Below are positions 1-6,633 of a stretch of 7,277 nucleotides of DNA, one piece after another; positions within the stretch are counted from its first letter, which is position 1; each line of letters opens with the position of its first letter. This DNA comes from Nitrospirota bacterium (lineage in GTDB: Bacteria; Nitrospirota; Nitrospiria; Nitrospirales; UBA8639). The translations under genes were made by a program, and so were the position numbers. The DNA is taken from NCBI GenBank assembly GCA_029879555.1, contig JAOUQB010000116.1, forward strand, positions 1-7,277, read 5' to 3'. The notes below the pieces were generated by a model. That model did not search any database, had not been told where the DNA came from, and worked only from the letters and a program-made list of their open reading frames with translations.

Positions 1-929
1 CGATGGCGCTGATGGTGGGCACGGCTGGGTTGCCTCATGTCCTAATCCGTTTCTACACCGTGCCCAATGCAAGTGCGGCAAGGTGGAGTGCTATGTGGGC
101 GTTGATTTTTATTGGCCTCCTCTACACCACTGCGCCGGCGGTGAGTGCCTTTGCGCGTGTGAACATGATCGAGACGCTTCACGAAAAGTCCTATACGGAC
201 GCGCCTCAATGGTTTAAGAGCTGGGAGGGAACCGGACTGATTGTCTTCAACGATCGCAATGGCGACGGAGTAATTCAGTACAGTGGCAACCCCGACACGA
301 ATGAACTGACGGTAGATCGAGATATTATGGTGCTGGCCAATCCTGAGATTGCCAAACTCCCTGCCTGGGTGGTGGCACTGGTGGCTGCTGGCGGCCTCGC
401 CGCCGCGCTCTCGACTGCTGCGGGTTTACTCCTCGTGATTTCGGCCTCGGTCTCCCATGACCTGCTGAAATCTGTCATGTGGAAAGACATGCCACAAAAT
501 ATCGAATTGCGGATGGCTCGCATCGCGGCGGCTTTTGCGGTGGTTGTGGCTGGAATTCTTGGCATTTATCCACCGGGGTTTGTCGCGCAAGTCGTGGCAT
601 TTGCCTTTGGCCTGGCCGCAGCCAGTTTTTTCCCAATCTTACTGCTCGGCATTTTTGACAAGCGCACGAGCAAGGAGGGCGCGATCGCAGGGATGCTGAT
701 CGGGATTGGATTTACGACGGCCTATATCATCTGGTTCCGATTTGTGGATCCAACGGCCACGGCCGACCGATGGTTATTCGGGATCAGTCCCGAAGGAATC
801 GGGACCATCGGCATGGTGCTCAACTTCATCGTGGCCATCACCGTCAGTCGTTTTACCCCGCCGCCACCGCTCGTCGTTCAAATCATGATTGAAGATATCC
901 GCTCCCCAAGCGGAAATCGGGATAGTTAG
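1..929 (+). CDS. Sodium:solute symporter, VC_2705/ActP-like, C-terminal part (5' end outside window)
   Basis: This is an inner-membrane sodium-coupled carrier of the SSF family, probably for acetate or another small monocarboxylate. The reading frame is open at the left edge, so the ATG at 3 is an internal methionine. About 308 residues remain of a protein that is usually near 550-600. The visible part begins in the conserved loop GTAGLPHVLIRFYTVPN (6-22). It continues through a membrane helix (about 29-51), a hydrophilic insert (52-118) with an acidic DRNGDG loop at 84-89, and the SSF core AGGLAAALSTAAGLLLVIS (129-147), followed by SHDL. Further helices lie near 173-190, 195-217, 225-246 and 265-283. 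The tail TPPPPLVVQIMIEDIR (285-300) is typical of the VC_2705 subgroup, as is the long insert. Substrate is inferred from the family only. The partner small membrane protein often found with ActP is not visible here. Family call is firm; substrate is not. Confidence 0.9.
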   Translation, partial: MALMVGTAGLPHVLIRFYTVPNASAARWSAMWALIFIGLLYTTAPAVSAFARVNMIETLHEKSYTDAPQWFKSWEGTGLIVFNDRNGDGVIQYSGNPDTNELTVDRDIMVLANPEIAKLPAWVVALVAAGGLAAALSTAAGLLLVISASVSHDLLKSVMWKDMPQNIELRMARIAAAFAVVVAGILGIYPPGFVAQVVAFAFGLAAASFFPILLLGIFDKRTSKEGAIAGMLIGIGFTTAYIIWFRFVDPTATADRWLFGISPEGIGTIGMVLNFIVAITVSRFTPPPPLVVQIMIEDIRSPSGNRDS

Positions 930-1028
930 AGATTCAGCCGATCATGGCGATTTGAAATCTTCCACTTGGATGAACTTCCGTTGATACAGTCGACCATGGA
1001 AATTTCTGCTGATGACCAAAATAATGAT

Positions 1029-1058
1029 TTGCCAGAAGGCGTCAATCTGGTTTATCTT
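1029..1058 (+). promoter_or_regulatory. Possible sigma-70 promoter of the desaturase gene
   Basis: TTGCCA at 1029-1034 (five of six to the -35 consensus) is followed after 18 bases by TATCTT at 1053-1058 (four of six to -10). Transcription would start near 1065, giving a leader of about 65-110 bases depending on the start codon used. The same stretch has a weak stem (CCAGA 1032-1036 with TCTGG 1046-1050) before a T-rich run, which could instead end the symporter transcript. It was read by eye, with no support beyond the hexamers. Confidence 0.3.
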
Positions 1059-1129
1059 TTCCAGTTTACATTTTTCCTTCCTAACCCAAGAGAGTTGAAA
1101 AATTTCCCGATTATTCACTGAAGACGGAG

Positions 1130-2185
1130 ATGAAAGTTGTGGACACGCCCCCTGCTGTGAATGAGGATTTACCGACTATGAATAATGATACGTCAACGGT
1201 TTCCGGAATACGGCGTCTTCTCTCGTTTTTCCGAAAGATAGGGTTGTCATGGTTTGACGGTGAGGCCAAAGCCGGGCTGGTGCTGGATGCAGAGAGCAAG
1301 CAGATGGATCGGGTTCGGACTATTCCATTTTTTCTCATGCACCTGGCTGTTCTCACAGTCTTGTGGGTTGGGTGGAGCCCGGTGGCTCTGGCCACGGCTG
1401 TGTTGTTCTATGTGGTCCGGATGTTTGCAATCACGGGCTTTTACCATCGGTATTTTTCACATCGCACCTTTCGGACTTCACGTGGCATGCAGTTGGTGTT
1501 TGCGATCATTGGGGCCTCGGCGGCGCAACGTGGACCTTTATGGTGGGCCGCCAACCATCGCGTCCATCATGCCCACCCTGATCAGCCTGCCGATGTGCAT
1601 TCTCCGGTTCAACACGGACTGTTGTGGAGTCATATGGGGTGGTTCTTAGCCCAAAATCAGCTTGCCACAAAGATGACTCGTATCAAGGATTTTGCCCGCT
1701 ATCCCGAATTACGTTTTCTCAATCGATATGATGTGCTGGTGCCGATCATCTTGGCTGTGGGCTTGTTTCTGTTTGGTACCTGGCTGGGGAGTGTCTATCC
1801 AAGTTTAGGGACGAATGGGTGGCAAATGCTTGTGTGGGGCTTTGTGATTTCCACTGTCGCGCTTTGGCATGGAACGTTTACCATCAATTCCTTGTCGCAT
1901 CGGTTCGGTACCAGGCGGTATGCTACTGCCGACAATAGCCGGAACAACGTGTGGTTGGCGCTTCTGACCTTGGGTGAAGGTTGGCATAATAATCACCACC
2001 AGTATTCCAGTTCGGCCCGGCAGGGATTTCGATGGTGGGAAATTGATATCACGTATTATCTTCTGCGTGGGCTACAACTCTGCGGTCTTATTTGGGATAT
2101 TCGTCCCGTGCCTGCCTGGGTGTTGAATCAACCGGCTTCAAGTCAGGTAGCTGGGGATCCTGACTCCGAAAAAATTGCCGTTTAA
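1130..2185 (+). CDS. Membrane fatty acid (acyl-CoA / acyl-lipid delta-9 type) desaturase
   Basis: This is an integral-membrane di-iron desaturase that would place a cis double bond in acyl chains, tuning membrane fluidity. All three histidine boxes are present: HRYFSH (106-111), HRVHH (143-147) and HNNHH (286-290). The additional family signature NSLSHRFGTRRY (253-264) contains the further ligand H256, and H247 sits in LWHGTF. Hydrophobic segments near 66-103, 123-134, 202-224 and 231-247 fit the usual four-helix layout. At 351 residues it is close to the normal length, with about 45 extra non-conserved N-terminal residues. The start is uncertain: GGAG directly abuts the ATG at 1130. A GTG at 1139 lies 9 bases after that GGAG, and an in-frame ATG at 1178 lies 10 bases after GAGGA. 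The enzyme core is the same with any of them. It stands alone, convergent with the response-regulator gene. Acyl-CoA versus acyl-lipid substrate and regiochemistry cannot be decided from the sequence. Confidence 0.93.
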   Translation: MKVVDTPPAVNEDLPTMNNDTSTVSGIRRLLSFFRKIGLSWFDGEAKAGLVLDAESKQMDRVRTIPFFLMHLAVLTVLWVGWSPVALATAVLFYVVRMFAITGFYHRYFSHRTFRTSRGMQLVFAIIGASAAQRGPLWWAANHRVHHAHPDQPADVHSPVQHGLLWSHMGWFLAQNQLATKMTRIKDFARYPELRFLNRYDVLVPIILAVGLFLFGTWLGSVYPSLGTNGWQMLVWGFVISTVALWHGTFTINSLSHRFGTRRYATADNSRNNVWLALLTLGEGWHNNHHQYSSSARQGFRWWEIDITYYLLRGLQLCGLIWDIRPVPAWVLNQPASSQVAGDPDSEKIAV

Positions 2186-2241
2186 GACTTTCCGCATTCG
2201 ACCCTGTATTTTACCTTCCTTTTGCTCCAAAGATTTTGGCC

Positions 2242-2607
2242 TCAATCACCAAGTATTCGGGTAATTTCTGATAAGAGTTCCCGATCTTCGTAGGGTTTTG
2301 AGAGCGTGACACGTGCTCCGGCTCTCTGCGCTTCCCTAAAAAGATCAGAAGAAGGATTTCCAGTAAGTAGGATGAGAGGTGGGCGGCTTGTACTTGGTTG
2401 TTTGGCAAGTGCTTGAATCAATTCCAAACCCGTCATGACAGGCATGGAATTGTCGGTAATCACGAGATCGAAGTGTTTCGTTTGTAAGGTTTCCAACCCG
2501 ACCAAGCCATTTTCAACTTCTTGGCAGGCGTACCCTTGCATCTCCAGCTTTTCTCGGAGGAGAAGTCGTCCCGGTTCGAAATCATCGACAATAAGAATTT
2601 GTCTCAT
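2242..2607 (-). CDS. Stand-alone receiver-domain response regulator (CheY-like), distal gene
   Basis: This 121-residue protein is a single phosphoacceptor receiver with no output domain. The visible active-site residues are the acidic pair D8 D9 (ILIVDD), phosphoacceptor D52 (VITDNSMPVMTG), T82 (LILLTG) and K104 (LSKP). Such proteins act by binding partners, as CheY, DivK or Spo0F do, or serve as phosphate relays or sinks. The start is set at 2607 because AGAGGG lies 5 bases upstream on the - strand. An in-frame ATG 9 codons earlier (2634) has no ribosome site and would add the unconserved MTCHIQRED. It lies 46 bases after the other small receiver gene, in the same direction, so the two are probably co-transcribed. 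Its stop faces the desaturase stop 56 bases away, with no convincing terminator hairpin between. Partner kinase is unknown; the PAS kinase of this locus is the obvious candidate by position. Confidence 0.9.
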   Translation of the reverse strand: MRQILIVDDFEPGRLLLREKLEMQGYACQEVENGLVGLETLQTKHFDLVITDNSMPVMTGLELIQALAKQPSTSRPPLILLTGNPSSDLFREAQRAGARVTLSKPYEDRELLSEITRILGD

Positions 2608-2609
2608 AT

Positions 2610-2618
2610 CCTCCCTCT
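2610..2618 (-). promoter_or_regulatory. Ribosome binding site deciding the start of the distal receiver gene
   Basis: On the - strand, AGAGGGAGG is followed by AT and the ATG at 2607-2605. The AGAGGG part has ideal 5-base spacing. The longer in-frame start at 2634 has only an ACTCCCACC-type upstream sequence, so this site supports the 121-residue form. Confidence 0.65.
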
Positions 2619-2653
2619 GTATATGGCACGTCACCCATGCGTTGGTGGGAGTA

Positions 2654-3046
2654 TCATGATGGATTCAATTGTTGCCGATCGACATAGGCCGAGAAAATGA
2701 GGGTGCATTTCTTAGCTAGAAGATTGACATCAATTGGCTTCAGCAAATAGTCATTTGCACCCAGTTCGATGGCCTGAATTAATTTCTCCTTATTGATTTC
2801 TGCACTCATGGCAATAACCGGAATGTTCGGATACTGTTCCTGAATGTGTTTGAGCATGGTTAAGCCATCCATGACGGGCATCTGGATATCCATCAAAATT
2901 CCGTCGATGGCCATTCTTTCAAGGATCGCGATCCCCTCGGCCCCATTTCTGGCGACTGTCACATAGAATCCTAAAAACATCAGTCGATCTTGCAACATGA
3001 GACTGATGTCCTCTTCATCTTCGACGACCAAAATAGAAAGTGCCAC
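2654..3046 (-). CDS. Stand-alone receiver-domain response regulator (CheY-like), proximal gene
   Basis: This is a second single-domain receiver, 130 residues, with a GTG start preceded by GAGG at 8-base spacing (3058-3055 on the - strand). Key residues are E9 D10 (ILVVEDEED), phosphoacceptor D53 (ILMDIQMPVMDG), S81 (VIAMSA) and K103 (LLKPID). The chain ends about 12 residues after the last helix, with no DNA-binding or enzymatic output. The active-site set is complete, so it is likely phosphorylated. D-I-Q-M-P-V-M-D-G is the pattern common among receivers fed by hybrid or PAS kinases. The gene lies 267 bases after the KdpE-like regulator gene on the same strand. It could be read through from that operon or from its own promoter in the AT-rich stretch near 3149-3168. 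It differs clearly from the distal receiver outside the active site, so the two are not a recent duplication. Confidence 0.92.
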   Translation of the reverse strand: MALSILVVEDEEDISLMLQDRLMFLGFYVTVARNGAEGIAILERMAIDGILMDIQMPVMDGLTMLKHIQEQYPNIPVIAMSAEINKEKLIQAIELGANDYLLKPIDVNLLAKKCTLIFSAYVDRQQLNPS

Positions 3047-3130
3047 GTTCGGGACCTCGTTCCTATAGATAAAGCAATCTAATTCTTCTTTGAAATCGTA
3101 CTTCTGAGCTACATAAAGAAACTATTCCTA

Positions 3131-3179
3131 CTGTGGACACTAGGCGTAAGTATTTTATAAATATATTGTCTAGGCACAG
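3131..3179. promoter_or_regulatory. AT-rich block flanked by repeats upstream of the proximal receiver gene (possible promoter/operator)
   Basis: A roughly 20-base AT-rich stretch (about 3148-3168, including TATTTTATAAATATAT) is bracketed by two direct copies of CTAGGC (3140-3145 and 3170-3175, 30 bases apart). It also has outer inverted elements, CTGTG (3131-3135) with CACAG (3175-3179), and GACA with TGTC inside them. Read on the - strand it contains TATAAAAT, a possible -10, but no good -35 at the right distance. It lies 85-130 bases before the GTG of the proximal receiver gene. A role as its promoter or operator is a guess from composition and position. Confidence 0.25.
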
Positions 3180-3313
3180 GCTAATGAGTGGAGCTATCTC
3201 AGGATGGACTAAGATCGATGATGAGCTGAAGGCAAAGCTTGTCAGCGGGTAAGAACGACAGAAATCTCGAGGTGCGCACGTCCGTGAAGGGGGTATTGGC
3301 TGAGAGAAGAAAT

Positions 3314-4021
3314 CTAAGGGTTCTCCTCTTGGGAGATGGTTGCAAAGCGATAGCCGACGCCGGAGTCGGTGAGGATGTATTGGGGCCGTGCCGTATTGCG
3401 TTCGAGTTTTTTTCGAAGCTGTCCAATGAACACACGAAGGTATTGGGCTTGATCGGCATAGGCTTCGCCCCATATGGCGGTGAGGAGTGTGCGGTGTGTG
3501 AGGACTTTTCCGGAATGTTGGATCATGTATTTCAGGAGATCATATTCCGTTGGGGTGAGCTTTACTGGTTCATTGTTTAGGCGGACTTCACGCCGTTCAA
3601 AGTTGATTGAGAGACCGCCACTTGTAAAAACCGGCTCAGAACCGGACAACATCATGGTCCTTCGCAATGCCGACTTAATCCTGGCTGCCAATTCCTCCAT
3701 GCCAAAGGGTTTGGTGACGTAATCATCGGCACCTGCTTCCAGTGCGTTGACCTTTTTCGGTTCATCACCAATGGCTGAAAGGACAATAATTGGGACTGAA
3801 GATTGTTCACGGATGTGGCGAGTCAGTGTAATCCCGTCCATGGAAGGGAGCAGGAGATCGACGATGACGACATCTGGCGTTCGACGGGCGATGGTTTCAA
3901 GCGCTTCTTCTCCCGTTGCGGCGGTGAACACGGCATATCCTTTGTTCTCCAAATTGACTTGCAAAGAGCGACGGATTTGTGGCTCGTCGTCGACCACCAG
4001 TATTCGGGCGCCTGAATTCAT
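3314..4021 (-). CDS. OmpR-family response regulator, KdpE-like
   Basis: This 235-residue transcription factor of a two-component system has a receiver at about 5-118 and a winged-helix DNA-binding domain at about 132-228. The receiver shows D11 D12 (ILVVDDE), phosphoacceptor D55 (VIVDLLLPSMDG), S82 (IIVLSA) and K104 (YVTKPFG). The effector shows the OmpR-type pattern LTPTEYDLLKYM (155-166), then VLTHRTLLTAIWG (173-185), YLRVFIGQLRKKLE (194-207), and GVGYRF (221-226). YLRxxxGxLRxKLE with ARPxYI is the KdpE branch of the family. Its ATG overlaps the kinase stop by 4 bases (ATGA, 4018-4021), which implies translational coupling and that the two are cognate partners. The kinase transmitter is also KdpD-like. 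No kdpFABC potassium-pump genes are visible, so control of potassium uptake should not be assumed; target genes are unknown. Confidence 0.95.
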   Translation of the reverse strand: MNSGARILVVDDEPQIRRSLQVNLENKGYAVFTAATGEEALETIARRTPDVVIVDLLLPSMDGITLTRHIREQSSVPIIVLSAIGDEPKKVNALEAGADDYVTKPFGMEELAARIKSALRRTMMLSGSEPVFTSGGLSINFERREVRLNNEPVKLTPTEYDLLKYMIQHSGKVLTHRTLLTAIWGEAYADQAQYLRVFIGQLRKKLERNTARPQYILTDSGVGYRFATISQEENP

Positions 4022-6633
4022 GGTTTCGGTTCCCCTTTGTGTAATCCTTCAAGTGAAAAAGTTGCCATGGCTTCAGTGGCTGGTATCGTAAACGCGATCG
4101 TCACATTTTTGCCCATCGATTCAGCCCAAATACGGCCACCGTGGGCTTCAATGAGCCCTTTGCATATGGCCAACCCCAGGCCTGTGCCACGAATCTGTTC
4201 TTCAGATGGTGATCGACGGCGATAAAAGCGATCAAAGATACGTTCTAAATCTTGTGCCTGAATAGGTTCTCCGGTATTGGATACCTCGACCTCAATCTGT
4301 TGGGGGTCAACGCGGACGAGAAGTCGAATCGGGGATTCTGGCGGTGAATACTTCACCGCATTATCGAGCAAATTGATGAGCACTTGCTGTATTTCCACTG
4401 CGTCGACAAATACCGGAGAGATGTCCTCAGGAATCTGTATCTGGAGGTCCCGCGTTTCAAAGTATTGTTCCGTACGACGAAGCGCACCTTCCAAGAGATC
4501 TTCGAATAGGTGCCACTCTCGGTGAGGTATCAGCGTGCCGGCCTCAATCTGAGACATGTCTAAAAGATTATCAACCAGCCGACTCATGTAATTGATTTCC
4601 TGGTCAATGCCATTGAGGGCCTCTTGTTGTACCTCGTTCACCTTGTTTGACGGATTCCCCATAATATTGGAAACCGAGGTTTTGATGGCGGTGAGTGGAG
4701 TTCGTAGTTCATGGGAAACTGATGAGAGCAAGGCTGACTTGAGATCATCGCTTTGTTGAAGGGCATTCATCCGTTTTGCCTCGCTTTCCCGTAAACGCTC
4801 TTCTGCTTGTTTTCGTTCGGTAATATCCACATTTAAACCATCGAGATAGAGAAGTTGCCCGGCATCGTCGAATATAAATCGGCCACGCGCCAGGATCCAT
4901 TTCATTTTTCCGTCACTGGTGATGATTCGATGTTCATTCTCATATGGAAGATGTTTGGCAAGTGCCTCCTGTACGTTAGCCCAGACTTGCTCATTTTCAC
5001 CAGGAGCCAGTAAAGAATCGTAGTTGATATTCCCACTCAGGAGATCCGAAGCTGAAAAACCCGTGACCTCTTCAATGCCATCGCTGACATAGACGGCGGT
5101 CCAGTTTTTGTTATTGAGGCATCGGTAGGCAAATCCTTTTGGTAACTGTCCTAGTACACTTTCAGTCAGTGTTTTCCATTCTTGCAAAGCTTTTTCTGAC
5201 TCCTTGCGCTCGGAAATGTCTTCACACACAATCAAGACAACCAGCTCTTTTTCTTGGTTATACACGGCGCGTGCGACTTCTTTTACCCATAGGACACTCC
5301 TGTTCTTCCGGACTTTACGATATTCCCAAGAAAAGACGGTTAAAGGGTTTTGTAAACAGGTCTCAAACCGCTGGAAAACTCGAGGCCGATCTTCTTCCAA
5401 AAATAAATCAATGACGGGTAACCCTACCAAGTCCGCAACAGCAAATCCGAGCTGTTGGGCACCGAAATGATTCACGGATAAAATCTTTCCATTTTGAGCG
5501 ACCGTGAAATACATTGATGGGTTGTCCTCATATAATGCCCGGTAGCGTTCTTCACTTTGTCGTAGAGCTTCCTGCGCGTGTAGACGTTCAGTAATATCAT
5601 TTGAGATCCCCAAAAGGTACTGAGGGTTTCCTTGATCATCGAGTAGGGGAATTTTCTTGGTATGTAATTGCCTGATGCCATGTGATTTCGTTTGGATAGG
5701 TTCCTGGATAATGTTCACCAGATGTTTTTCAGTTAAGACTTCTTGATCTTTCATGATAAAAAACTCGGCTTGTTCCTTGGGAAAGAGATCATAGTCCGAC
5801 TTTCCCAATATTTGTTCCCTTGAAGATTCGAGTAGTTCCTCGCCGGCTTTATTCAGGCGAACAAAACGGAGGTCCTTTGCTGATTTTACGAAAATCATAT
5901 CGGGAATGTTCTCGATAATAGAGTTTAAAAAGTTTTCACTCGCTTGCAACGCGGACTCTGCGTGCTTTCGTTCATCAATTTCTTTTTCTAATCGACGACC
6001 ATCTCGGACCCCCTTGCTGGTAACAAACATGCCCAACCAACCAATAATAATCGCGATAAGGATCTCCCATTTGACCATCGAGGTGATGGCTGCCTCAGAA
6101 TAGTCATCAAATTGTTTCACGGCCTCGTCGGCAGTCCGAATCGTCAGGGCATGTTGGGTGCGAAGGGTGAGAAGTTGCGGCCGAAATTCTGGATGGTCAG
6201 GAGAAAGCAAAAGGAATTGATCGGCAAGTTGGAATATTCGTGTGATGTATTCCTGTTGTTCCCGGAGTTTTTCTTGAATTTTTTGTGTGGGCGCGGCTGG
6301 TATCGTTTTCCGTTGCCCAGTTTCAGCATTCGACGCGACCGATCCTCCAGTCATGAGCGTAGTGAGCGTTGAAGTAATGAGTGCTCTTGTCGAGGCGTAA
6401 TCCGTTGCAATTCCCTGACTTGTGAGGAGTATTTCATTTATATGTTTTTGGATTAGCATTCGTTGGCGACCGGCTAAGTCAATGACAAATGCATTCGACT
6501 GGCCTTTTTGAAGTGTCGTCATGGTGTAGACGGACATGCCCACCAGGACACTCAAAAACATAATCGTAAGGATGGTGAATCGGCGACTGACAGTAGACCT
6601 TTTAGATATAGGGCTGCTAGAAGCGAGGTTCAT
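4018..6633 (-). CDS. Membrane PAS-domain sensor histidine kinase with PilJ/NarX-like sensor and KdpD-like transmitter
   Basis: This 871-residue inner-membrane kinase should autophosphorylate and signal to the regulator encoded next to it. TM1 is at about 19-41. A periplasmic region of about 42-187 contains IDLAGRQRMLIQKHINEI (51-68), matching the PilJ/NarX-type helical sensor motif. TM2 is at about 189-206. Three PAS domains follow at about 232-350, 360-475 and 485-607. Each ends in D-I-T/S-E-R and is joined by charged coiled-coil linkers. The third resembles the PAS_3 fold with a PAC tail. The transmitter has H-box SVSHELRTPL (H641), the KdpD-like stretch LLDMSQIEAG (690-699), N-box LLDNAVKYSP (N758), F-box IFDRFYR (799-805) and G2 GTGLGLAICKG (817-827). 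The G1 box is unusual, NTGEPI (786-791) in place of D-x-G-x-G-I. The ATG at 6633 has AAGGA 8 bases upstream. There is no attached receiver. Ligand is unknown; PilJ/NarX-type domains are known in nitrate/nitrite and pilus signalling, but nothing here identifies the signal. Confidence 0.94.
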   Translation of the reverse strand: MNLASSSPISKRSTVSRRFTILTIMFLSVLVGMSVYTMTTLQKGQSNAFVIDLAGRQRMLIQKHINEILLTSQGIATDYASTRALITSTLTTLMTGGSVASNAETGQRKTIPAAPTQKIQEKLREQQEYITRIFQLADQFLLLSPDHPEFRPQLLTLRTQHALTIRTADEAVKQFDDYSEAAITSMVKWEILIAIIIGWLGMFVTSKGVRDGRRLEKEIDERKHAESALQASENFLNSIIENIPDMIFVKSAKDLRFVRLNKAGEELLESSREQILGKSDYDLFPKEQAEFFIMKDQEVLTEKHLVNIIQEPIQTKSHGIRQLHTKKIPLLDDQGNPQYLLGISNDITERLHAQEALRQSEERYRALYEDNPSMYFTVAQNGKILSVNHFGAQQLGFAVADLVGLPVIDLFLEEDRPRVFQRFETCLQNPLTVFSWEYRKVRKNRSVLWVKEVARAVYNQEKELVVLIVCEDISERKESEKALQEWKTLTESVLGQLPKGFAYRCLNNKNWTAVYVSDGIEEVTGFSASDLLSGNINYDSLLAPGENEQVWANVQEALAKHLPYENEHRIITSDGKMKWILARGRFIFDDAGQLLYLDGLNVDITERKQAEERLRESEAKRMNALQQSDDLKSALLSSVSHELRTPLTAIKTSVSNIMGNPSNKVNEVQQEALNGIDQEINYMSRLVDNLLDMSQIEAGTLIPHREWHLFEDLLEGALRRTEQYFETRDLQIQIPEDISPVFVDAVEIQQVLINLLDNAVKYSPPESPIRLLVRVDPQQIEVEVSNTGEPIQAQDLERIFDRFYRRRSPSEEQIRGTGLGLAICKGLIEAHGGRIWAESMGKNVTIAFTIPATEAMATFSLEGLHKGEPKP

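Noticed and set aside
1032..1060. Possible terminator after the symporter (CCAGA/TCTGG stem with TTTATCTTTT)
   Set aside because: The stem is 5 base pairs with a 9-base loop and the T run is interrupted. The same bases match a promoter better.
1254..1649. A 131-residue open frame on the + strand inside the desaturase gene
   Set aside because: It is an out-of-frame shadow of the desaturase, Cys/Trp-rich, with no family resemblance. The true frame carries all histidine boxes.
2227..2239. CCAAA-GAT-TTTGG hairpin between the convergent desaturase and receiver genes
   Set aside because: The stem is only 5 bases, A/T-rich and lacks a T tract, so it is too weak to call a terminator.
2624..2640. 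TGGCAC-like half of a sigma-54 promoter on the + strand
   Set aside because: The partner TTGC element is not at the right spacing, and it points away from the receiver genes on the - strand.
3268..3284. Palindromes CTCGAG and GTGCGCAC close together after the KdpE-like gene
   Set aside because: Short restriction-site-like palindromes with no T tract or symmetric extension are expected by chance.
3063..3473. A 136-residue open frame on the - strand
   Set aside because: It overlaps the well-supported DNA-binding end of the KdpE-like regulator in another frame, and its product has no recognisable domain.
3239..3722. Two + strand open frames opposite the KdpE-like gene
   Set aside because: They are antisense to clearly conserved receiver and winged-helix codons and have no recognisable products.
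6340..6385. Imperfect tandem GAGCGTAGTGAGCGT in the kinase sensor region
   Set aside because: It lies in coding sequence for a Ser/Thr/Leu-rich periplasmic stretch and has too few copies to be a meaningful repeat.
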